Under the pieces are notes generated by a model, which had not been told where the DNA came from, ran no database searches, and saw nothing but the letters and a program-made list of their open reading frames with translations. Below are positions 1-6,253 of a stretch of DNA of 11,328 nt, one piece after another. Every line of letters starts with the position of its first letter. Position 1 is the first letter of the stretch. The stretch covers positions 1-11,328 of the forward strand of contig PKXB01000214.1 in assembly GCA_003133345.1 (NCBI GenBank). Reading direction: 5' to 3'. The position numbers were made by a program, and so were the translations under genes. This stretch comes from Hyphomicrobiales bacterium. Its GTDB lineage: Bacteria > Pseudomonadota > Alphaproteobacteria > Rhizobiales > Xanthobacteraceae.

Positions 1-767
1 ATCGGAAAGGTCAGCTCGCCCGGCGTGTTACTCATCAGCGCGTCGCAGATGGTGCCGCTCATGCGCGCATTGGCCTCGCGCCGCCCGCTCTTAAACGAGC
101 GCAGCGTGTCGTCGAAACCTTCCGGCTCGACCGTGTAGAACTTGGCCGACGGCACGCGCGCCTTGACGCCGAGCGAAATGCCGGCCGCCAATCCGCCGCC
201 CGAGGCGCCGACCACCACGATCTCGGGCTTGAGCAGCAGCTGCCCGAGATCCTCGACGATCTCTCGGCCGATGGTGCCCTGCCCGGCGATGATCAGCGGA
301 TCGTCGTAAGGCGGCACCAAAGTGGCGCCGCGCTCGGCCACGAGCCTCGCAGCGATCGCCGCGCGATCTTCCGTGTCGCGCTCGTAAGGCACGATCTCGG
401 CGCCGAGCGCCGCAGTGCGCTCGCGTTTGAGCCGCGGCGCGTCGCTCGGCATCACGATGGTGGCGTGCATCCCGAGTAGCGCTGCGGCCGCCGCCACGCC
501 CTGCGCGTGGTTGCCGGACGAATAGGCCACCACGCCGCCGGCGCGGCGCGCCAAGGGAATCGAGGAAATCTTGTTATAGGCGCCGCGAAACTTGAACGAC
601 CCGGTGCGTTGCAGCGTCTCGGCCTTCAGGAACACGCGCGCGCCGAGCCGGTCGTCGAGCACCGGCGCATTGATCAGCGGCGTACGCACCGCCGCGCCGT
701 AAAGCCGCTTGGCCGCGGCCTCGATATCGGCGGCGGTCGGCAGGATCGTTTGGTCGAAGGCGCCCAT
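1..767 (-). CDS. PLP-dependent threonine/serine dehydratase, C-terminus cut by window edge
   Basis: Fold-type II PLP enzyme expected to deaminate L-threonine and/or L-serine to the 2-oxoacid plus ammonia in the cytoplasm. The 255 visible residues hold the expected landmarks: RTGSFKFRGAYN (55-65) with the Schiff-base lysine K59, the substrate loop SSGNHAQG (83-90), and the glycine-rich phosphate cradle GASGGGLAAG (187-196). Family members of the short catabolic type run to about 320-330 residues, so roughly 70 residues plus any C-terminal ACT-like domain lie outside the window. That domain would separate biosynthetic IlvA from the catabolic or unregulated type, so no gene symbol is given. The ATG at 767 is the only possible start, because an in-frame TAG lies just upstream; no clear Shine-Dalgarno is seen. 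It sits 42 bases after the glycosyltransferase stop on the same strand and could be read through from it. Serine racemase or threo-3-hydroxyaspartate dehydratase are alternatives within the same family. Confidence 0.9.
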   Translation of the reverse strand, partial: MGAFDQTILPTAADIEAAAKRLYGAAVRTPLINAPVLDDRLGARVFLKAETLQRTGSFKFRGAYNKISSIPLARRAGGVVAYSSGNHAQGVAAAAALLGMHATIVMPSDAPRLKRERTAALGAEIVPYERDTEDRAAIAARLVAERGATLVPPYDDPLIIAGQGTIGREIVEDLGQLLLKPEIVVVGASGGGLAAGISLGVKARVPSAKFYTVEPEGFDDTLRSFKSGRREANARMSGTICDALMSNTPGELTFP

Positions 768-780
768 GGGGCGAGGCTAG

Positions 781-799
781 CGCCGCGCGCCGCGCGGCG
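781..799. repeat. 19-base GC palindrome between glycosyltransferase and dehydratase genes
   Basis: Nine-base arms CGCCGCGCG and CGCGCGGCG meet around a single central C. In RNA this would fold as a tight GC hairpin in the 42-base gap between two co-directional genes. There is no T-tract on either strand, so it is not a canonical terminator. It may act as an mRNA stability element or simply reflect local GC bias. Confidence 0.4.
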
Positions 800-809
800 G
801 CAAGAGCAC

Positions 810-1856
810 TTAGGCGGCGATGGGGGCCGCTTTGCTACGCGCGGATTTAGTCGCTTCCTCGACATGGGTCAGGAAAATGCGTGCGCTCGCGGCCCAAGTC
901 ATGCTCAGCGCGAAATCGCGGCAATCCGCGCGCGAGCATTCCAGCGCTTCCAGGCAGGCGCGCCGCAAATCCTCGTCGAGCCGGCCTACCGGCGCCGCGC
1001 CGATCACGTCGCGCGGCGCGGCGGCGGGAAAACCGGCGACCGGCACGCCGCTCGCCAGCGCCTCCCGCAGTACCAGGCCGAAGGTGTCGGTGCGGCTCGG
1101 GAACACGAACACGTCGGCAGCGGCGTAGATCTCGGCCAGCGCCTCGCCGTCGCGCGCGCCGAGGAACACCGCGTCGGGATAGGCCTTCGCGAGCTGAGCG
1201 CGCGCCGGCCCATCGCCGACCACCAGCTTGCTGCCGGGCAGGTCGAGCTTGAGAAACGCCTCAACGTTTTTTTCGACCGCCAGCCGCCCGACGGTCAGGA
1301 AGATCGGCCGCGGCAGATCGAGCGCGCCAAGCGAGCGCGGCCGGAACAAATCCGCATCGACGCCGCGCGGCCACAGTTTCACGTTTTTGAAGCCGCGACC
1401 GGTAAGTTCGCTGCCGAGTGTGGGCGTCGCCGCCAGCACCGCCGCGCCGGCGCTGTGAAACCGCCGCAGCCAGCCCCAGGTCACGTCGCAGGTCCAGCGC
1501 TCCGGCAGCGGCAAGCGTTCCGCGAGATAATCGGGAAAGCGGGTGTGCAGACTGGTGGTGAACGGCAAGGAGCGCTTCATGCAGACGCGGCGCACGGCAT
1601 GGCCGAGCGGGCCCTCGGTCGCGATATGGATGGCGTCCGGCCGCGCGCGCGCGAGCCGCCGCTCCATATCGCCCGGCCCCGGCAGCGCCAGTCTTATTTC
1701 CGGATAGCTCGGCATCGGCAGCGTCCAGAACTCGCCCGGCGCCAGGAATTCCAGTTCCGCGCCGAGCGCGCGCGCCTCGCGCGCGACGTGCCCCAATGTG
1801 CGCACCACGCCGTTGACTTGCGGGTGCCACGCATCGGTGGCGACCAGGATTTTCAT
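810..1856 (-). CDS. GT4 family glycosyltransferase (alpha-mannosyltransferase-like)
   Basis: GT-B fold retaining glycosyltransferase of 348 residues. It is expected to transfer a sugar from a nucleotide donor to a lipid or polysaccharide acceptor at the inner membrane face. The N-terminal acceptor domain opens with MKILVATDAWHPQVNGVVRT, the usual GT4 start with its NGV loop. TSLHTRFPDYLAER (101-114) resembles the acceptor-side His motif of the MgtA-like lipid mannosyltransferases. The donor domain begins near TVGRLAVEKN (188-197). The nucleotide-sugar E-x7-E motif appears as D257-x7-E265 in SRTDTFGLVLREALASG, i.e. Asp for the first Glu. The ATG at 1856 overlaps the upstream phosphoesterase stop (ATGA). 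The frame stays open further upstream to about 2249, but that part lies antiphase inside the phosphoesterase gene and lacks GT signatures. Coupling to an LpxH-like enzyme suggests envelope glycolipid synthesis. Donor and acceptor cannot be read from sequence. Confidence 0.9.
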   Translation of the reverse strand: MKILVATDAWHPQVNGVVRTLGHVAREARALGAELEFLAPGEFWTLPMPSYPEIRLALPGPGDMERRLARARPDAIHIATEGPLGHAVRRVCMKRSLPFTTSLHTRFPDYLAERLPLPERWTCDVTWGWLRRFHSAGAAVLAATPTLGSELTGRGFKNVKLWPRGVDADLFRPRSLGALDLPRPIFLTVGRLAVEKNVEAFLKLDLPGSKLVVGDGPARAQLAKAYPDAVFLGARDGEALAEIYAAADVFVFPSRTDTFGLVLREALASGVPVAGFPAAAPRDVIGAAPVGRLDEDLRRACLEALECSRADCRDFALSMTWAASARIFLTHVEEATKSARSKAAPIAA

Positions 1857-2644
1857 GCGGCCTGTGCTTGCGCAGCGTGCGGCGCGGACTCGATGTCCTC
1901 GCCCGTGCGCGTCCAGGTAATGATCTCGAAGCGGCCATCGTGGCCCTCGGCCACCGCCGTGCAGCTTTCCACCCAGTCGCCACAGTTGATGTAACGCAGG
2001 CCGAAATCGTCGTGCATGGCGGCGGTGTGAATGTGGCCACAGATCACGCCGTCGACGCGATGATGCTTGGCCTCGGTAGCGAGCGCCTTCTCGAAAGCGC
2101 CGATAAAATTGACTGCGTTCTTCACCTTCAGCTTGGCCCATTTCGACAGCGACCAATAGGGCGCGCCCAGCACGCGGCGCATGCCATTGAACAAGCGGTT
2201 GGCGGTGAGTGCGAAGGCGTAGGCCTTGTCGCCGAGCAGCGCCAGCCACCGCGCCTGCGTCACCACCAGATCGAAGATGTCGCCGTGCACGACCAGATAG
2301 CGGCGGCCGTCGGCGGCGGCGTGGATCGCGTTCTCCACCACTTCGATGCCGCCGAAATGGCTGCCGTAATAGCCGCGCAGGAATTCGTCGTGATTGCCCG
2401 GGATGTAGATGACGCGCGAGCCCTTGCGGCCCTTGCGCAGCAGTTTCTGCACCACGTCATTATGCGCCTGCGGCCAGTACCAGGACGAGCGCAGCGCCCA
2501 GCCGTCGACGATGTCGCCGACCAGATAGATGGTGTCGGCTTCGTGCAGGCGGAGGAAGTCGAGCAGTCTGTCGGCCTGGCAGCCGCGCGTGCCGAGATGC
2601 ACGTCGGAAATGAAAAGCGCGCGAAACCGTCGCGTGTCCGTCAC
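1853..2644 (-). CDS. LpxH-like metallophosphoesterase (UDP-2,3-diacylglucosamine diphosphatase family)
   Basis: Calcineurin-like dinuclear metal phosphoesterase of 263 residues. The full ligand series is visible: DVH (D14, H16), GDIVDG (D44), GNHDE (N84, H85), a histidine before GD at VVHGDIFD (H120), and GHIH (H204, H206). This spacing fits the LpxH/YbbF subgroup, which hydrolyses the pyrophosphate of UDP-2,3-diacylglucosamine in lipid A synthesis. The GNHDE and VVHGD context is common in alphaproteobacterial paralogues whose true substrate is less certain, since many alphaproteobacteria use the unrelated LpxI for that step. The start is GTG at 2644; no in-frame ATG precedes it and no clear Shine-Dalgarno is seen, so the first few residues are uncertain. 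Its stop overlaps the glycosyltransferase start by four bases. The two genes are very probably translated together, which argues for an envelope-lipid role rather than nucleotide turnover. Confidence 0.88.
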   Translation of the reverse strand: MTDTRRFRALFISDVHLGTRGCQADRLLDFLRLHEADTIYLVGDIVDGWALRSSWYWPQAHNDVVQKLLRKGRKGSRVIYIPGNHDEFLRGYYGSHFGGIEVVENAIHAAADGRRYLVVHGDIFDLVVTQARWLALLGDKAYAFALTANRLFNGMRRVLGAPYWSLSKWAKLKVKNAVNFIGAFEKALATEAKHHRVDGVICGHIHTAAMHDDFGLRYINCGDWVESCTAVAEGHDGRFEIITWTRTGEDIESAPHAAQAQAA

Positions 2645-2717
2645 GATGCGGCGATTACCAGTGCGATCATCATGTGCAGGAGCACTAGCAGAGCTTGATT
2701 TCAGTTTTATGACAGCC

Positions 2718-2731
2718 CTTGACGCTTGACC
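2718..2731 (+). promoter_or_regulatory. Tandem CTTGAC hexamers, possible -35 region for the SDR gene
   Basis: CTTGACGCTTGACC holds two copies of CTTGAC, the alphaproteobacterial sigma-70 -35 core, seven bases apart. It lies in the 127-base divergent gap, 41 bases before the SDR start. Sequences at the expected -10 distance (CGACAC at 2742, CACATC at 2749) are poor matches, so this is only a weak promoter call. Confidence 0.22.
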
Positions 2732-2771
2732 CGCCTTGCACCGACACTCACATCAGCAAAAGGGGTGCTGC

Positions 2772-3551
2772 ATGGATTTGGGAATTGCCGGCCGCAAGGC
2801 CATCGTTTGCGCGTCGAGCCGCGGGCTCGGCAAAGCCTGCGCGCGCGCGCGCGCCGAAGCCGGCTGCGAGGTGGTGATCAACGGCCGCGACGCCAAGAAG
2901 CTGGAAGCCGCCGCCGCCGAGATCGCCAGCCTGACCGGCGCCAAGGTCACCGCGGTGGCGGCCGACGTCGGCACGCCGGAGGGTCAAAAGACGCTGCTCG
3001 CCGCCTGCCCCGCGCCCGACATCCTGGTCAACAACAACAGCGGGCCGCCGATGCGCGACTTCCGCGAGCTGACGCGCCCGCAGATGATCGACGGCGTGAT
3101 CGCCAACATGATCGTGGCCATAGAATTGATCCAGAAGGTGATCGACCCGATGAGCCAGCGCAAGTTCGGCCGTATCGTCAACATCACCTCGGGCTCGGTG
3201 AAGATGCCGCTCGCCGGCCTCGATCTCTCGTCCGGCGCGCGCGCCGGCTTGACCGCGTTCCTCGCCGGCGTGGCGCGCACGGTGGCCGGCAACAACGTCA
3301 CCATCAACAACATCCTGCCGGGCGCGTTCGACACCGACCGGCTGCGCGGCGTGCTGGGCAAGACCGCCGAGCAGAAGGGCGTGAGCGTCGAGGAAGCCGC
3401 CAAGGCCCGCAAGGCCATCATTCCGGCGCGGCGCTTCGGCGATCCGGCCGAGTTCGGCGCGGCTTGCGCCTTCCTGTGCTCGGCGCAGGCCGGCTACATC
3501 ACCGGACAGAACCTGCTGATCGACGGCGGCACGTTCAACGGGGCGTTCTGA
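2772..3551 (+). CDS. Atypical short-chain dehydrogenase/reductase (BKR-like, catalytic Tyr/Lys absent)
   Basis: Rossmann-fold SDR protein of 259 residues, the normal classical length. The N-terminal cofactor motif is ASSRGLG (14-20), an imperfect TGxxxGxG. NNNS (87-90) stands for NNAG, ITSGS (138-142) carries the catalytic-type serine, and the C-terminal half has the usual ILPGAFDT and GYITGQNLLIDGG segments. Where classical members have YxxxK, this protein reads LDLSSGARAGL (150-160), so neither the tyrosine nor the lysine is present. That matches a known beta-ketoacyl-reductase-like SDR subgroup with an imperfect NAD motif and tetrad. It may bind a nucleotide cofactor without standard reductase chemistry, or use other residues; substrate unknown. 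Start chosen at ATG 2772 because AAGGGG (2760-2765) lies six bases upstream; a TTG at 2736 is in frame but lacks support. Monocistronic: the neighbour on the left is divergent and on the right convergent. Confidence 0.9.
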   Translation: MDLGIAGRKAIVCASSRGLGKACARARAEAGCEVVINGRDAKKLEAAAAEIASLTGAKVTAVAADVGTPEGQKTLLAACPAPDILVNNNSGPPMRDFRELTRPQMIDGVIANMIVAIELIQKVIDPMSQRKFGRIVNITSGSVKMPLAGLDLSSGARAGLTAFLAGVARTVAGNNVTINNILPGAFDTDRLRGVLGKTAEQKGVSVEEAAKARKAIIPARRFGDPAEFGAACAFLCSAQAGYITGQNLLIDGGTFNGAF

Positions 3552-3568
3552 ATCTGGGTTCCAAACGA

Positions 3569-3596
3569 AAAAGGCCGGCGTCGCCGCCGGCCTTTT
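3569..3596. terminator. Bidirectional rho-independent terminator between SDR and fadL-type genes
   Basis: Stem GGCCGGCG (3573-3580) pairs perfectly with CGCCGGCC (3585-3592) around the four-base loop TCGC. Flanking A4 and T4 extend the pairing and give a short T-run on both strands. It lies 17 bases after the SDR stop and 21 bases after the convergent porin stop, so it can serve both. Confidence 0.85.
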
Positions 3597-3617
3597 CACG
3601 TCGCCATCGGCGATTGG

Positions 3618-4952
3618 CTATTTGTGGTAGAGCGTCGACGTCGGCGCCGGAGCCGGGTCGTCCCAGCGATAGCGCAGCGCCACCGAGATGATGTCGACGT
3701 GGGAATCCACCGTGCCGGTGTAGGTGCCGGTGACGCCCGGAATAAAGGCCGGGTTGGTGGCGTCGACGATGTTGATCGGCGCGCTTTTCACAAAGACGTG
3801 CGAATAGGCCAGGTCGAAGGTTGTTTTGGCGGAGTATTTATAGGTGCCGCCAATCGACAGCCATGTGCGGTCGTTGTCCGGGATAGCCGGGCCGCGAACT
3901 TGATCGGTGACCGGCGATATCTCGTAGGCAACGCCGCCGCGTAGCGTAATTTGCGGGCTCCACTGATATTCTGCGCCAGCCGAGAAGAACCAACCGTCTT
4001 GGTAATTGAGCGGAATGACGAGGGGATTACCCGCAAGCGTAACCTGCGCACCATTTGGCTGCAGAATGGCTACGTTTGTAGTGCGGCCCCAGTGCGACCA
4101 TTCGACCGTACCCATTACCGTCCATTGCGAGGAAAGCTTCTGGCGCAAACCAAGGCTTACGATATCCGGGACGTTGATCGTGCCGTTGATTGAGCCGCAT
4201 TGGCTGAGGAAGCAAAGTGCATTAGCTGTAAAGGCCCCGTTGATCTTCTGGTCCATCCCCGAGCGCCAGCCCAAACCAACCGTCGTTGTCGGCGTCGGCG
4301 TCACCGTGAGGCCGGCCGTGAAGCCATAGGCCCAACCCGCGCCGTTGATGGCTGCCTGATTGGTTGGCCCAAAAGAGGTGCCTTGCGTGAAGGTCAACTT
4401 GGCATATTGGATTTGCGCACCCACGCCGACACTGATCCAATCGTTGATCTTGTAGGCAATTGACGGCGCAAAGTTATAGGTCGTCAGGTTCTCTCCGCCC
4501 GCGGCGAACTTACGGCCAGCCCAAACATCCGGAAAGGTTTCGGCAAGACCGAAGGGCGAATTGACCGACAGACCCAGCCAGAGCTTCTGATTGAATTGGT
4601 AGGAGTAATAGCTGGACGGGACCAGCGCCGAGTGGGCGACGTTGTCGGTGCCGCCAAAGGCCACGCTTGTGCCGGCGCCGGTCACAGCAGTCGGCGTGTT
4701 CGCGGAATAAGGAAGAATGCCGCTTAAGGACGATTCGCTCTGCAGGCCGGCCTGCTGCGTCATGGTCGCCGGATTCCAGAACATCGCCGACAGCGAGCCG
4801 CCCGCGGCGACGCCGGCGAAAGACGATCCCTGCCCCCAGGCGCTCTGCTCGCGAACCGCCAATCCACCGGCATTCGCATCGGCCGTGGCGGCGAGCAACA
4901 CGCCGACCCCGCTGCACGCCAACAGGACCGCCTTCAAACCACGAAATGACAT
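3618..4952 (-). CDS. FadL/OmpP1/TodX family outer membrane transporter
   Basis: Outer membrane beta-barrel of the FadL family, which moves long-chain fatty acids or other hydrophobic compounds across the outer membrane by lateral diffusion. The product is 444 residues. A signal peptide (MSFRGLKAVLLACSGVGVLL, then AATADANA) is probably cut after A28. The mature N-terminus GGLAVREQSAWGQGSSFAG and the hallmark NPA motif in MFWNPATM (58-64) are the FadL plug/hatch signatures. Alternating aromatic strands follow, e.g. SYYSYQF (114-120) and WLGLSVNSPFG (125-135). C247 and C252 in a probable surface loop could form a disulfide. The last barrel-type strand, VDIISVALRYRW (419-430), is followed by a 14-residue tail instead of ending in an aromatic residue. 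ATG 4952 is preceded by a G-rich tract on the coding strand and sits right before the signal peptide. The frame is open further upstream without signal-like sequence. Substrate not deducible. Confidence 0.92.
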   Translation of the reverse strand: MSFRGLKAVLLACSGVGVLLAATADANAGGLAVREQSAWGQGSSFAGVAAGGSLSAMFWNPATMTQQAGLQSESSLSGILPYSANTPTAVTGAGTSVAFGGTDNVAHSALVPSSYYSYQFNQKLWLGLSVNSPFGLAETFPDVWAGRKFAAGGENLTTYNFAPSIAYKINDWISVGVGAQIQYAKLTFTQGTSFGPTNQAAINGAGWAYGFTAGLTVTPTPTTTVGLGWRSGMDQKINGAFTANALCFLSQCGSINGTINVPDIVSLGLRQKLSSQWTVMGTVEWSHWGRTTNVAILQPNGAQVTLAGNPLVIPLNYQDGWFFSAGAEYQWSPQITLRGGVAYEISPVTDQVRGPAIPDNDRTWLSIGGTYKYSAKTTFDLAYSHVFVKSAPINIVDATNPAFIPGVTGTYTGTVDSHVDIISVALRYRWDDPAPAPTSTLYHK

Positions 4953-5067
4953 TACCCAGCCCCCCAAAAATGCTGCGCCAAGCCCGATCGACGCAGGTTG
5001 GGAACATCGTGCCCCTGGAGTCGGCCGCCGACAATGGCCCGCCGCCAAATAGCCGCCTTCAAGCAAC

Positions 5068-5081
5068 AATTTGCACAAATT
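5068..5081. repeat. Inverted repeat AATTTG-CA-CAAATT at the presumed fadL start site
   Basis: Six-base perfect arms around a two-base centre, an AT-rich dyad in an otherwise GC-rich leader. It covers the end of the putative -10 and the expected +1 of the minus-strand promoter, an ordinary place for a repressor site. The binding protein is unknown. Confidence 0.4.
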
Positions 5082-5107
5082 TTAGCTGACTGTGGCCGCC
5101 GTGCCAC
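5079..5107 (-). promoter_or_regulatory. Putative sigma-70-type promoter for the FadL-type gene
   Basis: On the minus strand GTGGCA (5107-5102) and TAAAAT (5084-5079) are separated by 17 bases. Each is a plausible -35 and -10 (4/6 and 5/6 to TTGACA/TATAAT). Transcription would begin about 120 bases before the porin ATG. Called by eye only. Confidence 0.35.
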
Positions 5108-5109
5108 AG
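5090..5109. repeat. Inverted repeat CTGTGGC-N6-GCCACAG over the presumed fadL -35
   Basis: Seven-base perfect arms (5090-5096 and 5103-5109) around CGCCGT. The right arm coincides with the putative -35 hexamer. Twenty-base symmetric sites like this are typical operators for dimeric regulators. No regulator gene is present in the window. Confidence 0.42.
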
Positions 5110-5270
5110 GCCTCGGGAACGGCTTATCCGCTCCCCGGCGAGTCTAAAACAAACGCCAATTCAAAGGGTTGTCTGTATACTCGCGCGCGTCGCCGGCGCT
5201 GCGGGCGGCGTTATAGCGGAATACCGCCGGCGCCGCCGCAATTTGAGGCTGCGCTGTCGTCCTATCCCGC

Positions 5271-5561
5271 TCACCCAGCCGAACGTGCGCCGGCGCGGGC
5301 ATGCCGGAGTTGCTCTTGCGCGTCGAACGCCACGCCCAGCCGCGTGGCGGTGCGCCAGATCACGTGGCACGAGGCCTTCACGTGATCGATTTCGACCATC
5401 AGCACGAATTCGTCCGGAATACCGAGCTGGCTCGCCACTTCCAGGCAAGCGCCGGCGGGCGACAGATTGCGCACGCGGCAGTCGACGCCGCCGTCGCGGT
5501 TGAACGTGATGCTGCCCGCTTTCAGCGTGCGGTGGCGCGGGACCTGGCGTCTCTCCTGCAT
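5271..5561 (-). CDS. Stand-alone PilZ domain protein (cyclic di-GMP receptor)
   Basis: Single PilZ domain of 96 residues and nothing else. Both halves of the c-di-GMP binding signature are intact: R5-x3-R9 in ERRQVPRHR (3-11) and N32-x-S34-x2-G37 in RNLSPAGACLEV. The usual terminal strand CHVIWRTATRLGVAF (65-79) follows. Stand-alone PilZ proteins bind the second messenger and act on motility, polysaccharide synthesis or other targets by protein contact; the partner here is unknown. The start at 5561 is fixed by GGAGG (5567-5571) five bases upstream and by the family norm of opening with M-x-E/D-RR. In-frame ATGs at 5585 and 5648 would add non-conserved residues. The last 16 residues beyond the domain are Ala/Arg-rich. 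It appears monocistronic on the minus strand, with a 285-base AT-richer region upstream. Confidence 0.88.
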   Translation of the reverse strand: MQERRQVPRHRTLKAGSITFNRDGGVDCRVRNLSPAGACLEVASQLGIPDEFVLMVEIDHVKASCHVIWRTATRLGVAFDAQEQLRHARAGARSAG

Positions 5562-5566
5562 GACAT

Positions 5567-5571
5567 CCTCC
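5567..5571 (-). promoter_or_regulatory. Shine-Dalgarno GGAGG that fixes the PilZ start
   Basis: A perfect GGAGG, five bases before the ATG at 5561 on the minus strand. It favours this codon over the in-frame ATGs at 5585 and 5648. Confidence 0.7.
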
Positions 5572-5846
5572 GTCGCTATCGGCATTCGTGCGCTCCTGCA
5601 CAACCCTGCCGATGTGCGGTCAGACGGTTTGACCCATACGAGCATCATACGCCCGGCGCTTTAGCCGATGGTGAAACTGAGCGTCGAAATACGAATGTTT
5701 CCGTTGGTATTTAGTAACCATGACGCGCGGCGAAAACTCGGCTTTTTCCGCACATCGCTGCGTATTTTATTTCCAATTTACGGAATCTAAGCGGCGGCCG
5801 GGCCTACAGTCAGCGCGAATGTTTCACCAGGGACACACTCGGCGCC

Positions 5847-5984
5847 GTGCTGCAATGGCTCATCAGTGACTGCCGCCTGTTCGGCCTGCCCGTGCAGAAT
5901 TGGATGTGGGTCCTCCCCAGCGGCCTGCTGCTCTACCTTGCCGTGCTGACCGTCATCCGGCGCCGGCAAACGGGCATTCGGTAG
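5847..5984 (+). CDS. Small single-pass membrane protein, 45 residues, unknown function
   Basis: I do not recognise a named family. The frame from GTG 5847 to TAG 5982-5984 encodes 45 residues with a clear membrane-protein layout: an amphipathic N-terminus (VLQWLISDCRLFGLPVQNWM), a helix of about 17 hydrophobic residues (W21-I37), then a strongly basic tail RRRQTGIR. By the positive-inside rule the C-terminus would be cytoplasmic. Codons prefer G/C in third position, as in the neighbouring real genes. The two Trp and the GLP turn before the helix look constrained rather than random. An AGGGAC lies 12 bases upstream, a long spacing, so the exact start is uncertain. It has its own upstream AT-rich region and no co-directional partner within 700 bases. 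It is short enough to be missed by automatic gene callers. Confidence 0.55.
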   Translation: MLQWLISDCRLFGLPVQNWMWVLPSGLLLYLAVLTVIRRRQTGIR

Positions 5985-6003
5985 GGATCGGCGCGCTATC
6001 GCT

Positions 6004-6252
6004 TTACAGAACGGCAGCCGGCAACAGGGCGCGCGCCGACAACGCCAGCTTGAAGCTTGCCATCGCTTCCTCGATGAGCGCCGCGCTATTGGCCCTCTCC
6101 AGCTTGCGCAGCAAAACTTTCAGCGTTGGATCCTTGTCGCGGATCACCCACCGACGCGTGAAAACCTGCGCGTCGTAGATCGACGTGATGCGCACCGGCG
6201 CGGCAACGTCCGGCAGCCAGGCATCGAAGTGCTGGGTGAACGGAATGGTCAT
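6004..6252 (-). CDS. Conserved-looking hypothetical protein, 82 residues, partner of DUF1488 gene
   Basis: Function and family are not recognised. The 82-residue product is soluble, with no signal or membrane segment. The first half, MTIPFTQHFDAWLPDVAAPV followed by ITSIYDAQVFTRRWVIRDKD, looks like a beta/alpha element rich in aromatic and charged residues. The second half (DPTLKVLLRKLERANSAALI, then EEAMASFKLALSARALLPA) is strongly helical. Its ATG comes one base after the DUF1488 stop (TGA-C-ATG) with no Shine-Dalgarno, so it is very probably translated by coupling with that gene. Like DUF1488 it may be a small regulator or stress-associated protein; that is only inference from the shared operon. 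Confidence 0.7.
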   Translation of the reverse strand: MTIPFTQHFDAWLPDVAAPVRITSIYDAQVFTRRWVIRDKDPTLKVLLRKLERANSAALIEEAMASFKLALSARALLPAAVL

Positions 6253-6253
6253 G

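Larger units (their letters stand above)
4953..5270. other. 318-base gene-free leader upstream of the FadL-type gene
   Basis: No open frame here shows family signatures or convincing codon bias. The part nearest the porin gene (5068-5109) holds promoter-like hexamers and two inverted repeats, listed separately. The part nearest the PilZ stop (about 5190-5245) is very GC-rich, with overlapping short complementary GCCGGCGCC/GGCGGC blocks that could fold after the PilZ gene. No single T-tailed terminator stem is evident. Confidence 0.6.

Noticed and set aside
507..1994. 495-residue open frame on the plus strand
   Set aside because: Arg/Ala/Gly-rich shadow of high-GC genes on the minus strand. 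It runs across the dehydratase, glycosyltransferase and phosphoesterase genes, all of which have clear motifs.
1857..2249. N-terminal extension of the glycosyltransferase frame
   Set aside because: It lies entirely within the phosphoesterase gene in another frame, and the GT4 N-terminus MKILVATDAW begins exactly at 1856.
2748..3599. 283-residue minus-strand frame and the 321-residue plus-strand frame at 2726-3691
   Set aside because: Both are antiphase shadows of the SDR gene, with Gly/Ala/Arg/Asp-biased composition and no domain.
4902..4952. Lipobox-like LLAC at residues 10-13 of the FadL-type protein
   Set aside because: The hydrophobic core before the Cys is too short, and the FadL family uses a Sec type I signal; a better AxA site lies at ADANA before GGLAV.
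5190..5245. Possible terminator after the PilZ gene
   Set aside because: Several short GC-rich complementary blocks overlap, but no single stable stem with a T-run stands out.
5700..5846. ECF/EcfG-type promoter or short ORFs in the AT-richer region before the 45-residue gene
   Set aside because: No GGAAC-N16/17-CGTT pair is found, and the ATG frames (5720 and 5819) give unstructured Arg-rich peptides without homology cues.
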